64,000 nucleotides of DNA from Halocafeteria seosinensis. Taxonomy: Eukaryota; Sar; Bigyra; Bicosoecida. The translations under genes were made by a program, and so were the position numbers. The stretch lies in NCBI GenBank assembly GCA_001687465.1, contig LVLI01000194.1, forward strand, positions 1 to 64,000. Reading direction: 5' to 3'. Shown piece by piece: positions 20,801 to 31,859 of the stretch. How positions within the stretch are numbered: position 1 is the first letter of the stretch; each line of letters begins with the position of its first letter. The notes beneath the pieces were generated by a model that was not told the origin of the DNA, ran no database searches, and saw only the letters and a list, made by a program, of their open reading frames with translations.

Positions 20801-21835
20801 CGGCTTAGGCGACTGTCAAAATTGCCAGTGAGCACTCATGAAGAAGCCAAAACTCTGCTGCAGCGAAAGTATTTCGGAGGCCATAACGTAGACTCGTCGT
20901 TTCCCTTGTTCGCTTTCGTTGGGAGGGTTACAGCTCAGAAAGGAGTGCACTTGATTCTAGGAATCGTCGATGACTTAATGGAGAGATATTCTGGAGCGTG
21001 CCAATTCTTGGTAGGAGGTATGGCATCTTCTACTGATTCATATGGTGCCGCTTGTTCACAACAAATGCGAGAACTTCGAGCAAGGCATCCTGGCCGTTTT
21101 TGGGCTGATCCGACAGCGTTCTTTGTGGACGGAGATCTGGTCAATTTAGGCGCCGACTTTTGTCTCATGCCTTCGACATTTGAGCCAGGTGGCATCGTAC
21201 AACAAGAATTTTTCGTCGCGGGAACTCCAGTGATTGCTTTCAAAACTGGTGGACTTAAGGATACGGTTCGGGAGTTCAACCCAGCGACATTGTACGGGAA
21301 TGGTTTCACTTTCGAGAGGCATGCCCACGAAGACTTCGTCATGGCCATTGAACGGGCTATTCAAATTTACCATGAATCTGAACTTTACCAACGTCTTCGG
21401 AGGAACGCTAAGAGCAGTGTTGTGGATGGCCAAACTGTGTCTATAGCGTGGTACAAAGAATTTTGTCGGATTCGTCGTTGCCTTCCGTTCCCTGGGTTTA
21501 CTTCCAAAAGCTCTGTACCCACGGGTCGGCCGCTATCTCAATGCCCTGTCAGAATGCTCTTCCGGTTGGGATTTAACGAAATTGGAGGTTGCCATAGCGG
21601 ATCCGACGTAAGAATCACTGGTACTTGGTCTAATTGGCGCGACCCAAAGCGGCTGCAACCAAACCACGCGAACACCGCGTTCGAACTGCATCTAATGCTG
21701 GAGCCTGGAACACATTGGTACAAATTCCAAGTGGATGGTACTTGGGCGCCATCGTTAGGTGCGCCTCACGAGAAAGATAGCGAGGGTAATGTGAACAACG
21801 TTATCACTGTCGACGCCTACCCAGAATTCTTGTGA
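14826..21835 (+). CDS. Giant glycogen/starch synthase: amylase-like half, GT5 and C-terminal CBM
   Basis: Three exons (14826-15076, 15131-15186, 15258-21835; introns 54 and 71 nt) give 2,294 residues, several times the size of a bacterial GlgA. After a helical N-terminus comes an E-set-like segment (about 190-290). A GH13-like alpha-amylase fold follows (about 290-870), seen in QGRYIVHPASLRSDYYHEV, WEDQVLLNYRKVESWDLL, GGIYLADAQSFPFI and FGRTAWTAVDAMF. A long Ser/Gln-rich linker and a poorly conserved helical block lead to the GT5 synthase domain (about 1685-2170), with IVFVTPELGKWSTVGGLG, FVGRVTAQKGV and PSTFEPGGIVQQEFF. The protein ends in a CBM48/CBM20-like module (VRITGTWSNWRDPKRLQ). Fused amylase-like/GT5 enzymes are known from amoebae and other protists. 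The lysine of the KxGGL sugar-nucleotide motif is Thr here (TVGGL), whereas the second site FEPGG is intact. It should make alpha-1,4-glucan; the donor (UDP- or ADP-glucose) is not readable. Confidence 0.88.
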
Positions 21836-22547
21836 GGGAAGTCGACGAGCCTCCTCCGTTCACGAGACCTCACGAAAGCTTCAGTAGCACTTTGACGCTC
21901 GGGAAAAATGCTCTCATACTTTCGGTTTTCTTTTCTAAAGCTGACTTCTTCTTCTGCGCGAAGCCAGTTTCTTCCACACAGAACTTGGGGCCCAACTCCG
22001 ATTCCAGTAGCTGCTGCAGTGCAGTGCGGGGATGTCAGTTAGAGGCACTGCATCAACTTTCTCAGACCTTTGGGGCAAACACAGATTGAGTATTACACCT
22101 GGATTGTATATACACACTCAGAAGGAAAGAAATTGAAGCAGTAACTACTGTTATAAATCTTTTTTAAACTTAGGGCGTAGTTCATAGCATTTAGGTAGCC
22201 TTTTCGCTTGCATCAGCACCTTTTCGCGTAGAAAAACGCACCACTGAGGTTGTTGAAGGTACGTCGGGAACTGAACTCCTTGGCGAAGCATTACCGTGTT
22301 TAGTTTCACACGACGAAGGTGTGGCTGCAAACTCATGAAAATAAATTCTGAGTTTATCGTGTCTAAGGGTGGGAGGCCCGAATAGGGCGACTTTCTCCAT
22401 GTATCAAAGGGAGCTGGTTTTATAGTCGTTCCGCGGAGTACACGTCACTCTCCGCGAAGTGCACTGCCGCAACTTTTCAGCGTTAGCAGGTATCATTGCC
22501 TCTTCCTCGCAGGTTTATATCGAATTCTCTGGATAGAGTAATAGAAA
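21836..22547. other. Intergenic region, promoter of the first M24 gene
   Basis: 712 bp lie between the synthase stop and the first M24 gene. A minus-strand ATG frame (22191-22400, 69 codons, starting MEKVALFGPPTL) is present but unconvincing. An imperfect palindrome, CGCGGAG followed by CTCCGCG, lies at 22432-22456, about 100 bp before the ATG. Its CCGCGGAG octamer recurs upstream of the second M24 gene (24352-24359). Confidence 0.4.
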
Positions 22548-24017
22548 ATGAGTCACCCCTCAGCTGCTGGAGCGCTCGAGCTCGAGGACTGGAACGTGGG
22601 TCAAATTAAGGAGTCTCTCGAAGTTAGCAACCGCCTGGAGAGGAGCTTCAAGGTCCTGGAAGCGACGAACACGTTTCCGCATGGAAGCAACCCCGATTCT
22701 TCGATATTGAATTCAGCTGATTGGGAAGAGGAAAGGAACAGCTTTAGCGATCCTGATTGCTCGGTGAACGGGGAGCCATGTAAGCAAGCTGCCGATAGGG
22801 ATGTGGTGGATGTGTCCAAACGGAAGTTGACTAAGCCTCTACCCAAAGGGGTAGACTGTAGCGATAGATTCTTTAATGAATTAGAGTGGAATAGCCGAGT
22901 CCGGGCTGTGCAGCAAGAAATGGTTAATGATGGAATTGATCTACTCGTGGTTACCGTACCGGGAAATATCTTCTGGCTCTCCGGATTCCAAACCACGGGA
23001 TACTACTACTTCCAAACGATAGTGATTCCAGCATATGAAGAGCCATTTATGATGGTACGGAATATGGAAGGGACAGGAGTACAAGCCAGGACTGTAATGG
23101 ATGTGTGCTACACATTTCAAGATACCGAAGATCCCATCGACACGCTCGTGGAATTGATTGACAACACCGTCGAGGCAAAGAATGTCATTGGATTCGAAGA
23201 AGATTCTTATTTCTTCCCGTCGAAACAACAAAGACAATTCAAGTGTGCTTTGAGCGATAAGAAATTTGTAGATTGCTCGGGTGTGATCGAACGATGCCGA
23301 AAGACTAAATCACCCGCAGAAGTAGAAGTGATGAAATTAGCCGCTAAGGCAACCCAAGCAGGAATGGAAGCGGGACACAATGCAATCAAAGTTGGAAACA
23401 CAGAAAACGATATCGCCTCAGAAATCTATCGAGCAGCATTTGCAGCGGGAGGTGAATATCCAGCATGTCCAAGTTTTGTAGCTTCCGGGCCTCGAGGATA
23501 CATCGGTCATGCGACCTGGGAGGGACGCGAACTACGAGAAGGTGATACGGTGTTTTTAGAGATAGGTGGGTGTAAATACCGGTATCATACAGCAATGATG
23601 CGAACAGCTTATATCGGTTGGGAAATTCCTGCCAAACTAAAGGAGTTTGAGAGAATCTTCGATCATTGTTTAACCGAATGTATGAGGGCAATGCGTCCTG
23701 GCGTTCGTGTTTGCGACATTGATCGTCTCTCGAAGGAGATTATCAATGATAATAGTTATGGTATAGTTAATCGAAATCGGTTTGGGTATTCCTTAGGTGT
23801 AGCATTTTCTCCGGGTTGGGGAGAGGAGACAGTGATGTCGTTGGATGGAAACAACGAGACTTTGTTAGAGGCTGGAATGTGTTTCCATTTGATTCCGTTT
23901 GTGATGTTAGATGAAGGAACTGTGGGTATTTCTGAGACTGTACGTGTGACTCCCGAAGGAGCCGTGTCATTTTTCGATTACCCTCGTCAGATCAAACTGA
24001 TACACCCGGACGAGTAG
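22548..24017 (+). CDS. Creatinase/ectoine-hydrolase-type M24 protein, intronless copy
   Basis: A single exon of 489 residues. The first 110 residues are a variable acidic extension. The creatinase N-terminal domain follows (DGIDLLVVTVPGNIFWLSGF), then the pita-bread M24 domain (about 250-485). In metal-dependent members (aminopeptidase P) the ligands are Asp, Asp, His, Glu, Glu. Here the corresponding sites read FLEIGGCKYRYHTAMMRT (first Asp to Glu, second to Ala), GYSLG (His to Tyr), FHLIPF (Glu to Ile) and ISETVRVT. Loss of most ligands with a retained GHATWEGREL and EIxGC core is the pattern of creatinase and ectoine hydrolase, which cleave C-N bonds without metal. The substrate is not readable. 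The next gene is a close paralogue, so this is a tandem duplication. DMSP lyase DddP also belongs to M24 but keeps its metal ligands, so that function is unlikely. Confidence 0.8.
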   Translation: MSHPSAAGALELEDWNVGQIKESLEVSNRLERSFKVLEATNTFPHGSNPDSSILNSADWEEERNSFSDPDCSVNGEPCKQAADRDVVDVSKRKLTKPLPKGVDCSDRFFNELEWNSRVRAVQQEMVNDGIDLLVVTVPGNIFWLSGFQTTGYYYFQTIVIPAYEEPFMMVRNMEGTGVQARTVMDVCYTFQDTEDPIDTLVELIDNTVEAKNVIGFEEDSYFFPSKQQRQFKCALSDKKFVDCSGVIERCRKTKSPAEVEVMKLAAKATQAGMEAGHNAIKVGNTENDIASEIYRAAFAAGGEYPACPSFVASGPRGYIGHATWEGRELREGDTVFLEIGGCKYRYHTAMMRTAYIGWEIPAKLKEFERIFDHCLTECMRAMRPGVRVCDIDRLSKEIINDNSYGIVNRNRFGYSLGVAFSPGWGEETVMSLDGNNETLLEAGMCFHLIPFVMLDEGTVGISETVRVTPEGAVSFFDYPRQIKLIHPDE

Positions 24018-24634
24018 AGTCCTCAGTGTGTTCTGGTGGTTTTATCTGAATATCTGTGTTGCACGGGGATCTATCACATGTATTCTATGGAATTTTGTTG
24101 TGCCGTGAAGCTCAAGTTCTCTTTAGCTGCTCCACTGGCTCTATCTGGCTGTCAGGGTACACTAGTGACTAGTCAATGCTTCGCTTCGGTGGAAGCCGGA
24201 GCTGTGGAAAATACAATTACCCGATTGTTTGCTTAAAGATCCTTGAATATGTTCCTTCTTTTATGAGTATACGCTATCCTTTCTTCCATTCTTCTAGATA
24301 CCGCTTTCGAATGACGTTCCATACCTCGTGACGGATATTCCGCGAGAGAAACCGCGGAGATTAACGGAAAACACCCACGCTTATGGGGGCTAGAAAAGCA
24401 CAACTACAGTGGTTTGTCAGGGCACGTTTTTACAAGAACGTGGAGAAAAATAAAAGTAGAATCTGAATTTGCCAGCAGGCGTTCATTTTGCTCGCGATTT
24501 TAGTATAATACAGGCTTCAAAGTCCCCACTTGAAGCAGCGAGAAGGCACCACTTTTGAGGACAAAAAGAGGTTCTCTTCAGAGCTTTATAGACTATATTT
24601 TACAGTTTCAAGCACACCATTTAATAGATAAAAA
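24018..24634. other. Spacer between tandem M24 paralogues
   Basis: 617 bp hold the first copy's 3' end and the second copy's promoter. TTCCGCG (24338) and CCGCGGAG (24352-24359) resemble the GC motif upstream of the first copy. No other gene is seen. Confidence 0.4.
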
Positions 24635-26322
24635 ATGGCTGCGGCTTCTGACGAGACCCCGTTCTTGCGGATGCCCTCCTCGGCATCTGAACATGTCGAT
24701 ACCTTCAAAGAAGAGGAGGTGGAACTGTGCAATGAAAGTAATGCGCTCACTTATTGCATTCAGGGAGCAAGCGTCAAGGAAGATTTCGACCCCATTCCCG
24801 ATTTTGCCTTAGCGAATGAGACGTTCCCCGTGGGAAGCAATCCCAATGAACTTGGGCTCCCACGTCTGGCCGATCCACCCCGGCTCGAAGAAACACAGGC
24901 TTCCATTGCGGAAGAACCGAAAGAAGATAAAGAATCCGTTAAGGCTGTTGGGGCGCCTTCCCCCGTGATTCGGAAAATGACCAAAGCACTTCCCGATGGT
25001 GTAGCTTCTGCGAATCGCTTCTTCTCTGATAAAGAGTGGGCTGACAGAATCAAAATGGTGCAGCAACAGATGAAAAAGGATGACTTGGACTTGATCATTG
25101 TCACGAGCCCAGCCAACATTTTCTGGATGAGTGGGTATGTTTCATGATGGATACGTATATTCTCCACTTTGATTCAATCCTTTCACCCTGCGAACTGTGT
25201 GTATGAATTTGCTGGCAGATTCCACACCACTGGGTACTATTTTTTCCAGTGCATGGTCGTCTCCGCTACCGAAGAGCCATTTGCGATGGTCCGTAACATG
25301 GAAGGTACTGGCGTACAAGCACGTACTTGTCTCGAACACTGCTACGTATTTGACGATACTGAAGACCCCATCGCAACGTTAGTTGAATTGATAGATAAGA
25401 AAGTCGGAACCAAGAAGGTCATCGGGTATGAAGAGGACTCTTACTTTTTCCCGGCGAAGCAACAACGCCAGTTTACCAAAGCAATTAAAGGAGTCAAGTT
25501 TGAGGACTGCTCCGGATTGGTGGAAAAATGCCGCCGTAGTAAGTCTCTGGCTGAGATTGAAGTGATGAAATTAGCTGGTAAAGCAACTGAGGCCGCCATG
25601 GATGCCGGAATGAAGAGTATAGCTGTAGGGAAAACCGAAAACGATGTAGCTGCAGAAGTGTACCGAGCAGCATATGCAGCGGGCGGAGAGTACCCTGCGT
25701 GTCCTAGTTTTATCGCTTCGGGGCCTCGTGGATACATAGGCCACGCAACTTGGGAAGGACGCGAGTTGAGAGAAGGAGACACTGTCTTTCTCGAAATCGG
25801 TGGCTGCAAGTATCGCTACCATACGGCTATGATGCGTACCGCATATATTGGCTGGGAAGTTCCAACTAAGCTGAAAGAGATGGAGAAAATCTTCGACAGA
25901 TGCTTGACTGAATGCATGAAGGCAATGAAGCCTGGAGTTCCCATCAAAGACATTGATAAGCTTTCCAAAGACATTATTAACAACAACAACTACGGTATTT
26001 GCACCAAGAATCGCTTTGGATATTCTCTCGGTGTGGCATTCTCTCCAGGTTGGGGGTAAGTCTAGGCATACCAAGCGTTTCGTGAAAGATCAGGGTGTAT
26101 ATTTAGTTGTGTCGTGTATTGACCTACAGAGAAGAAGGGGTACTTAGTCTGCAAGGAGACAACGAAGAGTTGTTGGAAGAAAACATGTGCTTCCACTTGA
26201 TTCCATTTGTGATGCTCGACGAAGGCACTATCGGAATATCTGAGACTGTGCGTGTTACTCCTGACGGAGCCGTGTCATTCTACAACTGTCCTCGGGAGAT
26301 CCGCCTGATCAAACCCGAATAA
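24635..26322 (+). CDS. Creatinase/ectoine-hydrolase-type M24 protein, copy with two introns
   Basis: Three exons (24635-25134, 25219-26055, 26130-26322; introns 84 and 74 nt) join in frame to 509 residues. From about residue 125 the protein is nearly colinear with its neighbour: IFWMSGFHTTGYYFFQ, GYIGHATWEGRELREGDTVF, FLEIGGCKYRYHTAMMRT, GYSLGVAFSPGWG and GISETVRVTPDGAVSF are the same or almost the same. The same metal ligands are missing, so it should share a metal-independent hydrolase mechanism. The first 110 residues differ most. Both introns fall in stretches where the first copy reads straight through: SG|F in the N-terminal domain and WG|E in the M24 domain. The shared sequence therefore records an intron gain or loss after duplication. 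Expression differences cannot be judged. Confidence 0.8.
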
Positions 26323-26376
26323 ACAGACTTCGTACGGTAAGTGGTTTGGTTAGAACCCGTGGTTGTTGATAGGACA

Positions 26377-26400
26377 GACTAGGTCACCTAGGTCCTAGTC
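26377..26400. repeat. Short perfect inverted repeat downstream of the second M24 gene
   Basis: GACTAGG and CCTAGTC arms (7 bp) flank a 10-base centre that itself contains CCTAGG. The repeat lies 55 bp past the M24 stop, in the 457-bp space before the coiled-coil gene. It could form a small hairpin in the 3' untranslated region. No function can be assigned. Confidence 0.5.
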
Positions 26401-26779
26401 TAGGTGCCAGGCCAGCAAATAACAGAGAACCAAGCAATAATTATTACACTACTACATTAATTGACAGTACTCGTGTTTAGTCATGTTCTTCCGAGCATTC
26501 AGCTTATGTGTCGGCTGGCTCAGGCTGCTCTGTTTGTCCGACTCTGTCGGATGTACCTTCACATCCAAAGAGTTTCAATTGACCATAGCACACGTGTGTT
26601 TTTGTCCATTTTCCATACATCACATTAGAGTACATCTGTATTCCCTGATTACCAACTAGCATAGTCAATATATGGTAGTAGTAGGGTGGTAGACTACAAA
26701 GGTGAATGGGAAGTCTGCCCCACCATGGAGCCAAGGCCGCCGAACGAACGTTAAGTCAAATATCAACGAAAACAGCGAT

Positions 26780-29700
26780 ATGGAAGAGCGCAGCGGCTCG
26801 GCAGCTTCACTCCTTTCGGATGATTCCTTTGCACGCTTAAGCCCCAGCAGGGAAGGAGGAAGAGGTTATACTCGAGGATACACAGGAGCTGCTTCGTCCT
26901 ACTATGGTGCTGCGACGTCAGCGTCGTCGCCGCTGCGCTATACGCAGTCGACTATGCTGTCTTCGGTATCCCCATCTCACTCAGTGCCATCCTCCAGGTC
27001 GCCTCAGCGTCTGCAGCAACTTGTTACGTCACAACAGGTGAGTTATGTCTGAGGAACTCTCCCCGGGATTCAAAAATTACGCTTCGAGTTTCCGCAGAAG
27101 CGTATCAATTCTCTGGAGCAAGAAAACAAGGAGCTGGAAAAGCAACTAGAGGAAAGTGTTCAACTGAATGAACAGATGGGTGAACAGGTACGCTAAAAAG
27201 ATGCTCTCTTGCTGGATATGTACGTGTTCTTGAAGTATCGTTTGATTACTTCATCTACAGATTCAAAAACAGTACTCGACACGTGATACCTTGAACTCGA
27301 AACTCAAAAAGTCCGAGGAAGAGAATAAGCGTCTGCAACATGAACTAGATAGATTAAAACAAAATTATGAATTGGAACAGGTAAAGTTTTCCTGGACTCT
27401 TGCGAAAGTCTCGTACCGAGTTAAGGCGGACGCTCAACTGGTATGCAGGAAGCTGCCGAGAAACGAAAGGCTACGCTGGAAGAAGACTATAAGTACAAAC
27501 TTGATCGTGCAAGGGAAGAACAAGAAACTTTACGAAAGGAGCTAAACGATAACAAGACGGAGCTAGAAAAAAGCCAGGAGGAGCTCCACACTCTCAAGGG
27601 TCAGTATAGTGCATTGCAAACGCAATATGGGGATACAGCTTCGAAGGCACAGCAGGCAGAAGAAGCTCTCAACCGGATTCACAAGGAGAAGGAGGAACTG
27701 GATACGCGGTTGAAACAGACGAGAACTGAGTTGGAGGAACGGTCGAGATTGCTCCAAGAACAACGCGACCAGTACAATGACGAAAAATCCTCGTGGGAAA
27801 GCTCTATGAAGTCGCTACAGGAAAACAAAGAAGAAACTGAGTCCAAAGTAGAAGAGCTGCGGAGAGATTTGAAAGAAAAAAATGAGCGTCTTCAACATCT
27901 TCAGAAAACTGAAGAAACATATGGAAACGAAGCCAACACGCTGAATCAACAAGTACAAACTCTTAATGCCGAGATATCGGCATATCAAGAAGAGTTGTCG
28001 AAAGCCAGGTCTAAGAACTCAACCTTGGAAACTGACCTAAATTACTGGAAGAAATCCTCAACAAACCTAGAAAATGAGCTGAAGCAGCTGCGCGAGAGAA
28101 TGCTCCAGTATCAGGATGCCCATAAAGAACTGGAAGTGGTGAAGGGTGAGAATGAGGATCTAAGAGAACAATGTTCCACATTAGCGTTAGCAAGAGAACA
28201 ACACGAACGGAGGGAGTCATGGTTTTTCCGGGAACACGACCGGTTAAACATGCAACTTGAGGATGTGCGGGCCTCTCTCGTCAACAAGTCGAAAGATATT
28301 AGTGGTGCGATACAGCGATTCGGCTTTCCCGGGGATTCTGACACGCGTCACTATGTTGGGCAGGCACTCTTGCGCTTATTGTACTCTTTCCGAGCCGGAT
28401 TTCACGCTCATTTAGCATCTTGTGAAGTTACATGCCGATCTCAGCAAAGTAGAAACTATTATCGTGACACAGTCAACTCTGGAACATTCTCCAAGGCCTA
28501 CGGAGAACGGCTCACATTGGAATCGTTAGCAGACTCACCTTCCTTTAAGGAGAAGCAGAATAAGGAATCAGGAAGGCCCCAAAGTACCGAGACTATAGAC
28601 GGTATTTTAATTGAGTGTCATCAAAGGTTGGCAGTCTTATGCCGGCGGATGTCGCGTGCATCTTGTCTGGTTTCCGTAAAAAATGTGGAAAGAGGTGGAA
28701 GCGATGGACAGTCAAGCATTCCATTAAGTCTTTTTAGCTTCATCGATTCGGCTACTACCGAGGCACACCAACTCGCTATGAGCACTCTGCAATGGGCATA
28801 TTCGACAAATAGTCTTCCAGCTGACGAAACATGGCTGTCGGAATACACGTTAGCCCACGTTACGCAAGCGTCCACGAAATTCGCCGAAGAGTGCGCTGGG
28901 GAGGTAGGACGTTTTTGCCGCGTGGCAGCAAATATGAATGTCTCAAATGCGACGAACTTTGAAGATTTCTGTAAAGCAGTTGCCAAATTGAGGAGTTGTG
29001 GTGTTAACAGAGAGTTCTTGTTCAACTGTTTAAACGATTTCCCATGTACTGGCGATATGGACTCTCGGAAGCTGCTAGAGAGCTCAAACGTGCTCCGGCA
29101 GCGCGCTCGAATTGAAATGATAAATATTTTTTGCAATTCTACGGATAGCTTAGAGCAACAGATGAAACAGCGTTTAAATAAGAACTACTGGGTGGACTTT
29201 GCTAGGGAGGACCTTCAGAATTTAAGGCAAATATTACTCAACAATGCCAGCGCAGAGAATAAAAGCGATTCCAGCTCTCAAAGCAACGAAGAATTCCTCG
29301 CCGCTACGATCGATATGTTCGGAATGAATATAGAAAATAGCAAGTTCCCCAAAGATGGAAATCAGATTCCTCCGAAGGCAATGCAGCAGCTTTGGTATAA
29401 ACCTGTTTTGGGGGTCCTTACCCATATCTCCGAAGACTGGGTAGGCAACAGTAGTGGTAACTATCGATCGCTTGGTCAGTCCTTTGATGTCGAGGAGTGT
29501 TTGACATTTTGCGACTTTCTAGAACAGGAGTTGCGGGCAGAGAATTCTCCCCATGATGTTTCAAAGAAAGGGGAATCCGAGCGCCTGTCTATAGCGCTTC
29601 AGCACTCCATTCTGGAGTACTGCCGCTGCTTGCTCTCTCTCGTCAGTTCAATGGGGTGTATATCCATTCCGTACAATATCTGGATCAGTCGATGTCTACA

Positions 29701-31606
29701 CAATCTCATGTGCTCTTTTTCTGAAACCGACCGCCTTCGACACACTTCGGTTCTCCGCGACAATGACCAATTTTCTGCTCGTCTCGGCAGTACGGTCAAG
29801 GCAAATGGAATTACCTCTCACTCACTAGCAAGGTTGGTTCAACATGCTCCGGAAGAGCTACACTCAATCCTCAGCATATTAAGAGAGCAAAAACAGTTGG
29901 TGGAAGAAAAGCAAGATGTGCTGGCAGCCGTCGGAGTGGACGTCAACGTGGATGCAACAATGTCTGCAGATCTCCAAAGGATGAAAGATTCTGAACAATC
30001 GCTTGTAGGATGGTTAAGCTTTCCTAGAAGTGCCATTATCGCCGATCCTCCAAGCTCGTTTTCCAAACTCGTTCAAGTGAGTGTTTCAGTGGATCGGTTT
30101 GCATTTGAGGAGCGTGTGAAATGCAAGAATGAGCAATATGTACCGCTCCCTCAGCCTGGCCACTCGAGAATATCCAGTCTGCAAGAAGTAACATCATCTG
30201 AAGCAAGGAACCAACTTCACGCTTTGTTTGGAAACGGTGTTCATCACTCTGCTGATCCTGAACAAGATGTTGCGACGAAAATTAATGTGGCGTCGTTGAC
30301 AACGCTGCTGTGTTTGCATTTACTTTTGGGTGCGTCAGTTGAGGAAAGTATCTTGGCAGCTCATCCGAAAACACCGTCACGCCACAAGAGCAGTCACACG
30401 AAAGATACCGTTGCCCCCGTTAAACGCCTTGAAGAAATAGCGAAGATGAAGCTTTGGAACTGTTTTGAAGATTTTTTGTCAATCATGAATCGATGCAACA
30501 GTGGAATGTCACACTTGTGTTCCCATTCTCTCCAGCGAGGTGTGATTGAAAGCGGCTGTTTCTCACGTTTACAGACGTTCTCGAAGACTCCTCGAAAGGC
30601 AGCTTCTCTTAAAGACATGCTACTTCCGACAACTTCTTTCACCCTGCGCGCGTTGTATTTGTTAACAACTAGTGTATACTCCCACAGGGATGTGGAAATC
30701 TTTCATGTCCTGTCGAGATTAAGGTTGTCTAATAGGACGCAACGTACCAGTGCCAGACCGGAAATCAAAGAAAAAACGAGCTATCGTGCAGCGACTTCTA
30801 CAGGGGCCGCCACGGATCTAATGATGGAGTTGGAGGATGCATTGGAATTGAGCAGTATTCCTGAATATCCAGATGATGATACTGACGATTCCCCTGTCTT
30901 CGAGTTAAGCCCGGAAACAGTTCGCACTCCGTTCCAAGAGTTAAAGACACCGGATACCAAGACTCAGCGTACACCTTACAATTCTCCGGATATGCCCTTG
31001 TCGGGTTCCTTTTCTATAACTCCGTTAGCTGACCGTGTACTGCAGACTTTGAACGAACCCACTTCCCGTCCATACGAGAGTCCTTCCCGTCACTACGAGA
31101 GTTCTTCCCATCAATACGAGAGTCCTTCCCGTCAAGTCGAGAGTCCTTATCATTTTGGAACAGGAAGACTAAGAAGTTCGGCAGAGGCCTCTCCAAGTCG
31201 CTCAACTACGTCGAACGACAATCACCACTTGAACGCGTCTTTAAGCGAATCGCAGGTGGAGCAGCTCAATCAGCGAGCATTCCAATCCCCCAATTCGGAA
31301 GTCCGAAAGGTACTATCCAAACTGCAAGAGGTTCGAAGTAACTTTAAATCGATGCTTCACCAACTCGACAACAATGTCTCCTCGTCTTCCAACATTCGCC
31401 GTGGGAACTTAGATGTTGTACGGTCTTCAGTTGAGACAGCGACGAAAAAACTAGAAACTGCGGAACAGGCGAAGAGAACATATGAACAAGCCGAGTATCC
31501 CAAGTCAATTAATGCCGCAGGGTCATTTATCGTCTCCGTGTACGGGGCCGAAGCCGCCGTCTCCGCTTTACAACGCGTTCTCAATTCGTTGTACCGAGAA
31601 CGCTAA
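26780..31606 (+). CDS. Large coiled-coil protein, 1,541 aa
   Basis: Four exons (26780-27037, 27098-27187, 27261-27380, 27449-31606; introns 60, 73 and 68 nt), all phase 0, join to 1,541 residues. The start chosen is the first in-frame ATG (MEERSGSAASLL). After a Ser/Tyr-rich disordered head come about 350 residues of continuous coiled coil (from RINSLEQENKELEKQLEESV to REQHERRESWFF). A long helical, Cys-containing region without recognisable motifs follows (about 370-1120). Next is a Pro/Ser/Thr linker, including a YESPS tandem repeat, and a final helical hairpin (about 1400-1541). The layout fits a cytoskeletal, tethering or trafficking scaffold. Vague resemblance to PPP1R21 (GQALLRLLYSFRAGFHAHL) is not enough to name it. 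Confidence 0.75.
31064..31150 (+). repeat. 21-bp in-frame tandem repeat encoding YESPSRH units
   Basis: Four units of 21 bp within the coiled-coil gene encode (R)PYESPSR, HYESSSH, QYESPSR and QVESPYH. The period equals seven codons, so copy number can change without shifting the frame. It lies in the disordered linker, where length variation should be tolerated. Confidence 0.7.
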
Positions 31607-31859
31607 CTTTCTTGACAGATACATCCAATAGGAACTGGTAGTTGTGTAACACACCACAGTGGTACTCATGAGGACAATGAATTTAGTAGAACTCCTACTC
31701 ATGCTGTTCCCATGAAAAATTACGGCGAACAAAATTTAATGTCCCACACTAAACACACCAGTCACAATTCCCGATTTCCGCTTCGCTTCGCTGCTAATGG
31801 CCCCAAGTTGAAGTTACATACATGATTGGTTTGTTAGATATAGAAGGCTGAATCGTACG

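Noticed and set aside
22548-26322. M24 pair as DMSP lyase (DddP)
   Set aside because: DddP keeps its metal-binding Asp/His/Glu residues; these copies have lost most of them, which fits creatinase or ectoine hydrolase better.
26780-31606. Naming the coiled-coil protein PPP1R21 or dynactin p150
   Set aside because: Only a short GQALLRLL-type stretch and general coiled-coil character agree. No KLRAQ or CAP-Gly signature is present.
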